Assembly: GCA_013396635.1 (NCBI GenBank)
Contig: WBMW01003926.1
Location: 868,488 to 932,487 of the forward strand
DNA: 64,000 bases
Direction: 5' to 3'
DNA from: Penelope pileata
Taxonomy: Eukaryota; Chordata; Aves; Galliformes; Cracidae
Shown piece after piece: positions 40,401 to 52,400 of this stretch. The translations under genes were made by a program, and so were the position numbers. The notes beneath the pieces are model-generated. The model was given only the letters and a program-made list of their open reading frames with translations, searched no databases and was not told the origin of the DNA. Position 1 is the first letter of the stretch. Each line of letters opens with the position of its first letter.

Positions 40401-43400
40401 ATTCAACACAAGCATTTTCAGGGACGGCATTCTCAATAACTCGAGAGTTTGTCCTCCTATTCCCCAGCACTAAGTGGCCTTTCTCAGGTGTCAAATCACA
40501 AACCATCTGCAAACCAAGCGTCACAAAAGACTTCTTCTAATGAAAGGACCCTGCAAGCATTTAATTATGTTTTACTTTTCACCAGGCATCAGAACTCAAT
40601 GAGTAGATTCTCGGCAACAGCTTCCCACTGTATTAAATAACTCTGCACTGGCAAGAATGCCAACACTCACTCATCCACTCCTCATTTTCCCTCTCTCACC
40701 AGCGTGCACTCCACTTGCCCACTATTCTGACACCCAGCAGGAGCAATGGAGATTCCCCTTCATTTCAATCAAATGGAAACCTTTCCCCGCTTGGCAAAAT
40801 CACTGAGCACCAGTGCTAGAAGTTTACTGATCAGACCCCTAAAAGTCACAAGCGTGTATTGTGTTTGTGACCAACATCTTTGCCCTTTTGCCTTGCAGTT
40901 GCTCTCACTGGGCTCATAGAGTTGAGCTGACACAGAAAGTCGTGCACCCACAATATTAATGACTCAGGGGAAGAGAAAGAAACAGAAGAGATGCAGCTTA
41001 AACTGAAGGACCTGCTGCCATTTATAATGTCAGCATTTTACTCAGGTTAGAGTTGCTATTGCAGATATGATGAAGGACTCACATAGCTGTGTTTTTGATG
41101 ATCCTTCCTTGGTCCATTTTCTGCCCAATGCCATGCACAACAAACACAATGTGACTAGTTTGGGGCGGCTTGTCTTCTAACGTAGCTTCTTCTACATAGC
41201 CTCTATGTAGCCTTGTCCCACTACTTGAAGCTGTAGAGAAAACATTATCCTGGATCAGTTACACGAAGTGCAATGGTCTCACATGTTGACAGAAGCTTAA
41301 TTTGTCTCAAATCAGTACAAGACAAAGTGTCCTGAAAATACAATAGGGGATTAGTACGTATTTTTAATAATCTGCATGTTTAAACTGAGAGATTTGAGCA
41401 ACTTTTTAGAAAACAGTTGTATGATTGTCCATTAACTCCAGCTACACAGTACTCCTATGTACTTCAAACCCTAAAATTTCTTTTATTTCCACTTTACTTT
41501 CACAGCAAGCGATCACTCAAATGACCTTGCCACAGAAGTGATATTCATTCTCTGACTCAATTGAGAGAACTGACTGAAAAGCTTTAGACTTTTCCTGTTA
41601 AAGTGAAAAATCACACATTTTATTTCAAGCCAACCCAACCCCAAATTTCCCCCATCATTCTCCAGTTCAGCAGTCAAACCAAAAATCAGTTGTGCAGGCA
41701 GATATGGGTATCTTCTCAGTGCCCTGCAGATGGCTGGTGGAACCCACTGGCACAGCGTGGCTTCATCCCCCTCTAGTGACAGACCCATATAGAAGGCAAC
41801 AGCCTTGCATGAGAGCTGGCTGTGCAACAGGAAACAAGCAGGAATCCAGCAAGCCCTTCAGATGGCCACACAGAGGAAGAACTGAACAGAGAAAAACTGA
41901 AACGAGGAACTCATTTTGTTTTAAAGGAGAAGAAAAACACAATAAAAATAGTAAGGGCAGTTCTTATACGTGACAGATTTATCAAATGAGCTTCTACTTG
42001 AAATTTCTCCTCCAAAACTGTTCAGGACAGAACGTGTTTGATATTTATTTTGCACTGTCCAAATCATGTTGTGGATATAGAATACTTTATTCCTTCTGGA
42101 AATCTGTGCAACAGCGTTGAATTATATTAATTCTTGGCAAACATTAATTAAGCATCCACCCAAGGGCCCTGCTGGTTAAGAGGGCATTAATTACAGAACA
42201 GAAGCATGAGATTAAAGCCAAACCTGTTACCTGATCTCCTCTCTTTAGAAACCAAGGAAGAAAACAAAAGCAACTTGTGCATCTTCTTGTTTTTGCAGCT
42301 GTCCAGTAATGCACCATGGCAGAGAGGACAAGTTCCAGTTTCCCAGGTTGGCAACAATCTGCCTTTCCTTTGAAGGGCAACATCTCCTGTCTCAGCCTCA
42401 TTGGCTATAAACTGGCAATTTTGAGCTTAAATGAGCCTGGATTCCTACTGAAAATGCTTTCCATCTAGAGGTAAGTGCTTTACCCCTCCTTTCAGTTCAT
42501 AGGTCTGTTTAATGAATTGAAAAAAGCAAAAACTGGCAAGAGGGGAAAGGTATGATTGTGTATTGAAGGAAAGCATCAAGTACACAGAGGGAAAGCTAAG
42601 GCTGCAAAGGGAACTCCAATTCTCATACTGTGGCTGCTAGACACTGCCACTGTAATATCAGTGGTACACAGCAAGCATATGAAAACTGCTGCATCCAAAA
42701 CAATAATATGAAACATAATACAAATAAGGCATCATCTATTCACGTCCAATTATGCAACACAACCTAAGGCACCTATTACACTCTTCTGCAGAACTCCAAC
42801 AGCAAAAATGGGCCAGTCACATATTATAACTTCAAACTTGAAATCTTCCAGCCTTAAAATAACAAGCTTAAAATACTGGTATTTACAATATTCTTTACAA
42901 ACTCTGAGAAATATTACCTTTGGAAAACCCCAACTTTTGTGTAACAGTTCTTGCAATTTTAGATGTTGTGGCATCACTGTAAAGATACACTTCATCCACA
43001 CTGTGCCAGTCCACATGGTTGCGACTCAACTTTAGACTATGAATAGCTGCAGCAAAAAGGAACAACATTTAATTTAGATGGGTAAGGGGAAAACAAAACC
43101 TCTTCAAACAGAGAGAAGGATAATTCACACACACACATTTAAATCTAGAGCTCTAATATACCTAAACCAATACTACTTCTTACCTTGGGAAGTTTTTACA
43201 TTTAGGATTAATCTGACCAGGACAAACAGCAGTTTGGAGACTATCTCTGAGGACATTCCACCATTCTCCTGCCACCCTCATTTTGGGCTGGTAGGCTTCC
43301 AAAATATATCCTTAACTGAAATGAAGAATGGGGTGGGAGGCAGGGAGATGCATCCCAAAATACTGTTGGCTGCTGTGATAACTGGGGGCTGCCCCATGCA

Positions 43401-46400
43401 TTCTTGCTAGAAAAGTGCAACTACACTCCTACCTTCTCTCTCCTGCAACCATACAGTGGGGTCCCTGGTTTTGACCAAGGTTACAGAGCACTATAGTAAC
43501 ACAGAGGCTTTCAAGGCTCCATCACTAGAAGGCTCAATTGCTTCTGCTACTCTTTCAGAAACGTCTAGGAGCTGGAAATGCAGTTCAATGAGAAAGCCTC
43601 TGAATGAGTAATTTCTGGCACAGAACAGAATTTAGCTCTTTCAAAAGCCACTAAGAGCTCCAGTGTTTTTGTGCAGCGATTGTGCTTTCCAGATTTGGAA
43701 CTGATTGAACTCTGGGACCAACCTCATGACACACTGCCTGGCTGTCAGGATGCAGCACAGCAGGCACGTCACACTGCAAGTCAGAGCCTCTCGTATGAGC
43801 TTGTGTGAGCAAGACAGTGTCACAGCTGTATTACTAGAAACATGGATTTCACCTGAGTTTGGAAATCTGCTGCTTAGGTCTCATCCAACATGGATATGCA
43901 ATATTTGGAGAGCTTACAACTAACAGCAATAACCCCATAATGAGAAAATGTTTAACTATGTCATTGGTCTTGCTGAAAAGTCTAAAGTCATGGAAAACAC
44001 CCAGAGGGATTTTATTTTATTTCTTCCATAACAAGTCAGGCTCTAGCCTGTCCTCTACTTGAAGCCACTCTCACTTTTTGTGCTCAAAAAACATTCTGAG
44101 GAAGCTTGAGCCATCATGGCTTCATATTTTAACTCTCTTGCAGCACAAACCAGTCACATTTAACTTAACACTGTGACCTTTCTCCTGCACCATTTTTTTT
44201 TTGTTTCTTTTCTAAGGCAGATAGACCAAAAATAGTCTGATGAAAAACTAAATCAAGCCTTTAAGAAACAAGGAGATTAGAAAAGGATTACCCCTTCTGC
44301 CACAGTTAACAACTGACTCACAACAAGTAAGTAAACCCACATTGCTGTTGTACAGCGGCAGAGCAAAGAGCAGGAAGGGAAGGTAGCTTGACTGAGAAGA
44401 GGGATAGGACAAGGGGGAATGGCTTCAAACTGAAAGAGAGGATATTTAGGTTGGATTTAAGGAAAAAGTTTTTTTACAGTAAGGGTGGTGAAGCACTGGA
44501 ACAGGTTGCCCAGAGGGGTGGTGGAAGCCCCATCCCTGGAGACATTCAAGGTCAGGCTGGATCAAGCTGTACATTGCAGGGGAGTTGGACCAGATGACCT
44601 TTAAAGGTCCCTTCCAACTCTAAGGATTCTATGATAAGAGCAGACACATCATCTTAGGCTGAGGACTGGATAGAGAAGGAAGCAATCCAGTGAGAACTCG
44701 ATGAACAAGCAAACTGACTTTTCCTAACCATCCCCTGAAGAGATGAGTCCGTGTCTGGGAATCTCAGTTTAGAATTGGAGCCATGCATCAGGCTGTGATG
44801 CGCTGAGAGGCGAATGGTCCAGTGGCAAAGGCATGTTGACTTCCTTGTAGATGTCTGCTACCTCCTCTATCCCCAAATCCGTAGACTTTCTATGCATCAT
44901 CTAGCAGGTCTTCAACAGCAGAGGCTTGCTCCACATGTGACCTGTGAAACCCTTCTCTCAGTGTCTTTCAGGGGAAGCCAACAGAGCAGGACTGGAAGCA
45001 CGGTGCCTCGGGAGACTGTTGTGCTCAGGGGTCCCAAACATGCACAGGAGGAAGCAGAGAGCTCTGTGACCCAACTCTGCCACCACTGGAAAAACAGTGA
45101 TGTAGTGAGGAGCAATCCCCAAATGCTTTCTGCAATCAAGTCCAGCCTCTCCATTGGAAAGGACATATAGAAAGAGGGAGATTTTCTCTACCTTGCAAGA
45201 ATTATCCTCATTTGGAAAGGACAAATTCTAAATTTTACTCCTACGCTGTTCGTCCTTCAAAAATCTGTGTTGAAGGACTCACTGCAACCAACTAAAACAC
45301 ATACATGCCTTCAAAAGGGTACCTGAAAAATTGGGTCTGCTTTTAACACAAGCACCACATGAAGCTGTCAGTAATATCCAGCAGGACTGTGCTTCCCTGT
45401 CCCTTGGGAACAGAATAACTTACCTCTCTGAGCTGTGTTGTCAAGACACATACACATTGCCTTCATGCTCAGATATAAATATATATAGATCTGTCCATCT
45501 TTTTCAGCACTTGGACTATACACCCTTCCTTTCCAACTAAAACCAAAAATTAAAAAAAAAAAAATGTGGTACACTTTTTATTACTGAGTTTTCCTTCAAG
45601 CATGAGGTATCAGGAGCTTTCAGGGAAGTGGCAGGATCTGGAGCATACATAGGGACAGCACTTTTCAGAGAATCTACAGATTTAGGCACCACATACTCCA
45701 GTGAAGTATTTTTGCAGAAGTTTGGCTAACGCTCCCAGGATGTCTAGCTCACCAATCAGGAACTGATACCTCCCTTAAAAAGAAGTCACCTGGTCCAAAA
45801 TAAACTAAGCTAGGTGCTTCCCTTTGGCACCCCACTTTGAAATCTCATACTCTTTCTGAGAAGGGGTGAGATCTTCTGTCTCCCATTTTTGGCTCTTGAA
45901 GACACTGGGGTGTTGGTTCATCCTCTGATCCTGGCTGTTTTGCCCATCAGTAGAACATAAATCCTCTAATAAGGGAAAATCTACCACCATGAGCTGCAGG
46001 CCCTCTTGGCATAAAAGAATAAATATCTCTACAAAAGAGAGTGACACCCCACTTAATGCCTCTTGTTGCACTCCCTCTACCCTTCTGCAAGCACCTGTCC
46101 CAATGATGACCACATCTGGGAGAGAAAAAATGGTACTCCCATGCAGACTTCCATGGTAGAAACCCAGCTGAGAGATGGGCTGCCTCACTGAGATCAGTCA
46201 CAGGCATAAACGATCCACAAGCCACGAGTGCATGCACAACTGGACAGAGATATTCTGTCATTATGCAGAGGAGATGCTCTTTAGGTAAAAAAACCTGTCG
46301 GTACCACTTCATGAGGGTCAATGATGCACAGAAGACCACGAAGAGGTTCTCAGGAGACTCAAGAGCCCAAACAAAAGGGGCTTTTACTGCTGACGTTCCC

Positions 46401-49400
46401 AGGGTTTGCTGACAGTGAGGTGGGAAACAAATGTCTTCGGAGGAAATTTGATAGCAGTGTGAAAATAATCATTCTAAAAGAAAAAATCACAAGATGTAAA
46501 CGGTGCTTTCCAGGCATGGCATAAGGGCCGCCACCACTTCGAACCTGGGGAAGAGAGAATTAGATTTTCCTGGAGATGATTTACATATTCTTTTCAGACA
46601 CAAAGGCTGACTGTGATGTAAACAACCTACGTGTTGCAGGGGTGGTCCAAGTGACAGCTCTGGAGCTGCTCACACCAACAGATGTCACAGAGTGTCAGAA
46701 AGTCACCAAGGCATGCCGCAGTCTCCCTGAAGAAGCACACGGATCAGGCTGCAGAATTCAGATCAGGCAGCGGGCAGGGCACAGGGGAATGCTCCTCATG
46801 TTCATTCCTCTGCCTCCTGGTCCTTCAGCAGCACGCTTTCTGTGCTTGTGGATTCACTGCAGGGCACCAGGCTGGGATGCTGAGCTTCACCGAGATCTCA
46901 CTGTGGCACCGCAGAATGGCAGGCACAGAAGATGAAGTGACTCCTGGGGACAGGAATCTCCCGTGGGTCAGACTTCTTGCAGCTTTGTTTCCACATGAGC
47001 TACTGCTCTGACATTGAGAACATGCACAGCTTTCTTAGGAGGAGTCTCTGTAGATGTACCTTCCCCAGTTGCCAAAAACCCTAAGTACACTGCTCAGTTT
47101 TCCCTTTTTGGCATTAAAGGCCAAACCCATGGAAAGGAGACCAAGTTTTGGGTTCCTCTCTAGCCAGAAATGAATTTTTTTTTTTCAAGAATACCAAACA
47201 AGACAGACACCTAGAGTATTAATATATGGAAACACAGCCCCACTGCAGATAGAAGACAGCAGAGAGAAGCATAGGTTAAGAGGGAAGAATCAAGAAAGGA
47301 ATTACTGTCACACAAATCTCCAGTTTCACCAAGACAGATGACCACAGAGGGAAAAAAGTGCATATTCCTAGAGCCTTGAAGAACCTGATCTCAGTCAGAC
47401 AGCAGGAACTCAACCTAAATAACAATAACTGGAGGATAACTGAGGAGCAGAAGGCATGCCTTGTTTTTATGCTCATAGCACAAACCCCATGGAGAAGCTG
47501 GGAACGCACAGACTGCAGGGGCAGTGCCAGCACCAGCAGCCGGCTGGCTCCAGCGCTCGAGGGGCTGAAGGCTTCCAGCAGAAAGCACCCACAGACAGGC
47601 ACTTGGGGATGGCATCTCACAGGGCCAACAGCTTAAAATTAAATGTCTTTTAAGGTAAACACCCGGTTTTAACTTGGCACTTTCAGCTACCTGCCAAGAC
47701 CAAAGCATGGGGTGATTCCTTCCCACCAGAATGCCAGTGCTCAAGTCAAAATCAATAGGGAAAAGCATCTTTGAACTCCTAAGAGCTGATGTTATCTCTA
47801 TCTCCTCCACAAAGGCACAGCCATCCCATTTAGGGCTAAGAACCAGAGGAGGGATGCACACTGTTTGAAATCTTGTCTCTTTTTTTCCCCATTAATTAAA
47901 TATTAAATAAATCTGTGTTGCAACTAGTGAGCATTAGTTCCTGCACAGAACCCAGCCAGATCATCCACGTAGCTGAGAGCAGAACTTGGCCACTGTTACT
48001 CTTTTTAAAACAACTCTGAAGTTCTGGTATGTAAACCTGAGATACAGTTGTAGATTTTAAGGATTTATTTTTTTTTATGGCACTCTACTGACTCTTAATT
48101 CACGAATGTCACTAACTGCCATAGAAGCAATTTTAATTCAAATCCATTCCACTACAACTGACTGTGATTTGAAGAAAAATAATATACAAAATAATTTCAA
48201 AAGCACAATTACAAAAGGCAGAAGTCTTTTCTTGCTTTTTAGGACAGAAGTTACACTCTTCACCTCTAACAGACATAAATTCCACGTGTGAGAAGGGGCA
48301 GGAAAAAGTTTGCAATGCATCATTTTCATTTCAGCCATTTGGATTTTAGACTGAACTACAGAAAAATCTCATGCTAGCAAGTCAAAGGCAAATATTTATG
48401 CACGTCAGAGCAAGCTCTCACCCTTCAGAATATTCCTAGGAACCGAAGGGATATATGGTATGACAGGAATAACTCTCAGCCTACCACATGCATTTACATT
48501 TGATATCAAAGGGGCCGTTTTCAGCAGCCTAATTCCACAGTCACTGCAGTCAGTAAGAGTTTAATCACTGCTGCCTTGAGCAGTGGCAGGGAGAGATCAG
48601 TGACAAATGCTTGTGAGCCTTCTGCAACCGTTAATGGCTCCTGTTAGATCTGCTCCCACCTCCTGAAACTGGCACATCAGCTGCTCCAAAGTTCCTGTGT
48701 CACAGCAGCCTTGGCCACGTATTCTACACAGCCTCTCTTTTTCCATCCTCTGCCCCATGTCTTACTTCATTCCAGCACTGATACAAAAGCTCCAGGAAAA
48801 ACTGGAGCTTTAATTTAGTGTTTTATGTGTGCATTATCCAAAGAGTGGCAAACAAAACGCTATCTAGTACAAAACTCTTCCTTCAGTTCCTTCTCTAATA
48901 TAATCTGCCTCATGCTAGGTCTGCAGAGATTCTTTAAAAGTTGCTTCTACTTCATTGAAAAAGTCAAACCACAAAGTAAGAGCATAAGAGACAAAAAGTT
49001 GACAGCTTTTATCACAGTCACAGTTATAATAGAGACTACAGGGTGATACTGGTAGCATCTACTTTTCTCTAAGGCTCACAACAGTGCTATTTTTCTTCTA
49101 AAATTCATGGTGCTTTTTCCTTCCCTTTTGAAGGAAATGGCAAGAACACAGTGCAAGAAACTGAAGCATGTAATTCTAGCACATTTAACTGATACGAGCA
49201 AACTAGAATTTAAAGCTTCCTAAGCCAGGAGTACTACAAGAAAAAAAGAAAATCTACAATTACTGTACCTTGGGAACGCTTTCGCTTAAGACATGCAGCA
49301 TCTGAATTCTCCTTATATCCTCTCCATTTGAACAAAGAAGGGAGGGAGAAGGGAGGGAGGTAGTAGAGAACTAAAAGCAAAAACACTGAGCTTCAAAGTA

Positions 49401-52400
49401 AAATTTTTAAAAGGGGTGTCATTTTTTCATTAGCATTACCATTTGAAAAAAAAAAAAAAGAGTTGGCACATTAATTGAAGAGGTATACACACGTAAATTG
49501 GTTTTGTAGAAGTGTCAGGTCATGTTAGCCAAATTCAATTTCTTCACTTTTCATACACAGTTATGACATCACAACAAAGCTAAAGGCATTACTACAAGAC
49601 AGCTGTGACAGTGTAGGCAGTCTCACTGAGAGCCTTTGCAGTAACATGTACAAAAGCACACATGCTATTTGGCATAGGGTAGAACAAAGAAACTCTTAAG
49701 AAGACTCTACACATTTGGGAGAAAAAAAACTTTTAGTAACAGCTCTATTATTTTCCCCAAAGACTGTAAGAGGATCATTAAAAGTTAGATTAGACAAACT
49801 ATCCCACTGTTAGCCTGTTTTTAAGTCCTTCAGAAGCTGCCTTCAGCAGTGAAATGCAACAGCATGCACCCTGGGACACCCCTCCCAGCTGGGAGCAGGA
49901 GCTTCTCCTTGATGGTAAGGTAAGTCCAGAGCCTTTCTCAGATTTTCAGCTGTCTTACTTCATTCCTACTGAAATACTGCGCAGCAGCCCAAAAGATTCT
50001 TTTTCATGGACTTACCTTCACCTCAGAGCTGTGTGATTGTGGAAGAAATACTTTAAGGTGAAAGCTGCTGCTACGCAGGTAGAGTTATCAATCACGAAGC
50101 TGCTTCTCCTGGCACTTACACAGTACAAGAAAAACATTCCCTGTTCAACTTGGTTATGATGGAGACCTCTTACACCTCAGGGGCTTCCTGAGCAAGGCTG
50201 AGATTGAGGTCCTACAAATCTAAGTCTTCTGAGCTAGTGCTCTGTGGGCCCTCACACAAACAGCCTTACACTGTAAACAAACCACACAGTCTCAAAATGC
50301 TCTAGCCTCAACAACTTTATGTAGTCAAGAGAGTGTGCGCTTAAATCTTGGGCTTCTGAATTCATAAAGTCACCGAAGCTGCAGTTATTGGAAATCAGCT
50401 TGCCTGCTGGAGGACGGGAAAAATGCAACTGAAATGGCATCTTCCCTTACAGGCACCAGGAGTAATTAATACTCCACAGCCCAGTAGCTTATGCCAGTAT
50501 AAGTGATACTCCAGGCTTATGTCAAGGGCTTTGCACACCTCTTCATCCCCTCAGCTAACAGCTCTGTCAGCAGGGACCTCCATACAGCTGCAGGTTCAGT
50601 CTATTACTGCTGCACATCAGTTTTCTACAGGAGAGGAAAACAGGCTCACAGCTACTGCACTTGAGACTTGATGGAATCACACAGTCTACAGAATATTTTG
50701 CTGGCTGTGGCAATACAGCCTTGAAGAGGAATATACACAAGGAAATTCAATTAAAGCAGAAGACTTTTTTTTTTAAACAGTGTCAATGTGAAACACAGGA
50801 ACACACTGCCCACACAGAGGTTGTGGAGTCCCCTTTGCTGGAGAGAATCAAAACCCCACTGGAAACATCCCAAGCAACCTGTCCTCACTGGCTCTGCTGC
50901 TTTCAGCAAGGGGTTGGGCCACACAATCTCCTCCACAGATCCCTTCTGATCCTGGCAACTCTGTGAACAACTTTCCCTTCTAAAGGTTAACTTGGTCAGC
51001 TGCAACAAAAAAATTATTGTTAATGTACATTTTTTTTTTCCATGAGCAGAGAAAATTGTATTTGAAATCTAAGCCAAAACAGATCAACAACTCTAAATGC
51101 AATTTTTCTATTTTTTTGTGGCATCTAACCACACACTGAAAATCCATAACAAAACCCAGTAGACTCTTGCAGTTTCAAAATCAATCCATTATAAAATTTG
51201 TTCTGATTCTGACTCATGGGATTGTTTTCCAGATTTCTCATAATCTATCATAGAATCACAGGATTGATCACAAAGCAATTTCCACTGAAGGGGGTTATCT
51301 CCTCCAATCTCCACAGACAGGACCAACTTTTACACTGAATCCAATTTCAAATTTGGATCAGGTTGCTCTGGGGAACTCCAGCTGAATTCTGAGCATCTTT
51401 ATGGATGGAACACCTGCTGTTACCTTCCCAGGAGCATGCTGAGCTCCTGCTGCTCAGCACCATCACTGCTACACAGCAGCAAGAAACAGCAGTTTCACCA
51501 TGCACCAGGCAGCTGTGGGTCCTGCAGACCAAACCTGCAGCCCAGAGCCAGGCTGCTCTGTGTTACAGCAGCTGCTTCTCCATCCCTGCAGTGTCTCCCT
51601 GCATCCCTGGGGCCATGCTGCCTGCTAACAGCTCCTTGTGCTGCAGCAGCTCCCAGCAAGGGATAGGTGGGCTCTGGCCACATGGCAAGTGATTAAAAAA
51701 CATGTAAATTGCAGAACATCACTGCCTTCAGTGATGCCTTCAGTGGGTAAACGTTGTTAGCAAAACATCTAGTCTAAGATCCCTTCAGAACTTGCTGTTA
51801 TTTGAGTTCATGGTCTTGTTTCATCTTACAATGGCCTTGATATCACTGAAGTTCTAGAGAGTGCTGCTCCCNCACTGTTAGCCTGTTTTTAAGTCCTTCA
51901 GAAGCTGCCTTCAGCAGTGAAATGCAACAGCATGCACCCTGGGACAGCCCTCCCAGCTGGGAGCAGGAGCTTGTCCTTGATGGTAAGGCAAGTCCAGAGC
52001 CTTTCTCAGACTTTCAGCTGTCTTACTTCACTCCTACTGAAATACTGCACAGCAGCCCAAAAGATTCTTTTCCATGNNNNNNNNNNNNNNNNNNNNNNNN
52101 NNNNNNNNNNNNNNNNNNNNNNNNNNNNNNNNNNNNNNNNNNNNNNNNNNNNNNNNNNNNNNNNNNNNNNNNNNNNNNNNNNNNNNNNNNNNNNNNNNNN
52201 NNGGACCTCCATACAGCTGCAGGTTCAGTCTATTACTGCTGCACATCAGTTTTCTACAGGAGAGGAAAACAGGCTCACAGCTACTGCACTTGAGACTTGA
52301 TGGAATCACACAGTCTACAGAATATTTTGCTGGCTGTGGCAATACAGCCTTGAAGAGGAATATACACAAGCAAATTCAATTAAAGCAGAAGACTTTTTTT

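Larger units (their letters stand above)
30478..41082 (-). other. DDHD1: DDHD1 intron, 10.6 kb
   Basis: Large AT-rich intron carrying three CR1 fragments, all reverse (32636, 33366, 37386), a GGAA/GGAC repeat (32191-32241) and long adenine runs at 39173-39205 and 39343-39387 with one N (39375). No additional exon recognised. Confidence 0.85.
49805..51871. repeat. first copy of a 2-kb direct repeat
   Basis: This block of 2067 bp is repeated directly after it (51873-53502). The copy ends exactly at the N at 51872, inside sequence that continues uninterrupted in the second copy. It contains two old CR1-derived stretches. See the paired entry. Confidence 0.92.

Noticed and set aside
46538..46549. 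Reverse-strand AGGTTCGAAG resembling a tRNA B box
   Set aside because: The rest of the B-box consensus fails and no cloverleaf or A box can be formed around it.
51405..51692. Identical ORFs at 51405-51692 and 53036-53323
   Set aside because: They are identical because the DNA block is present twice, not because a protein is conserved. No family match.
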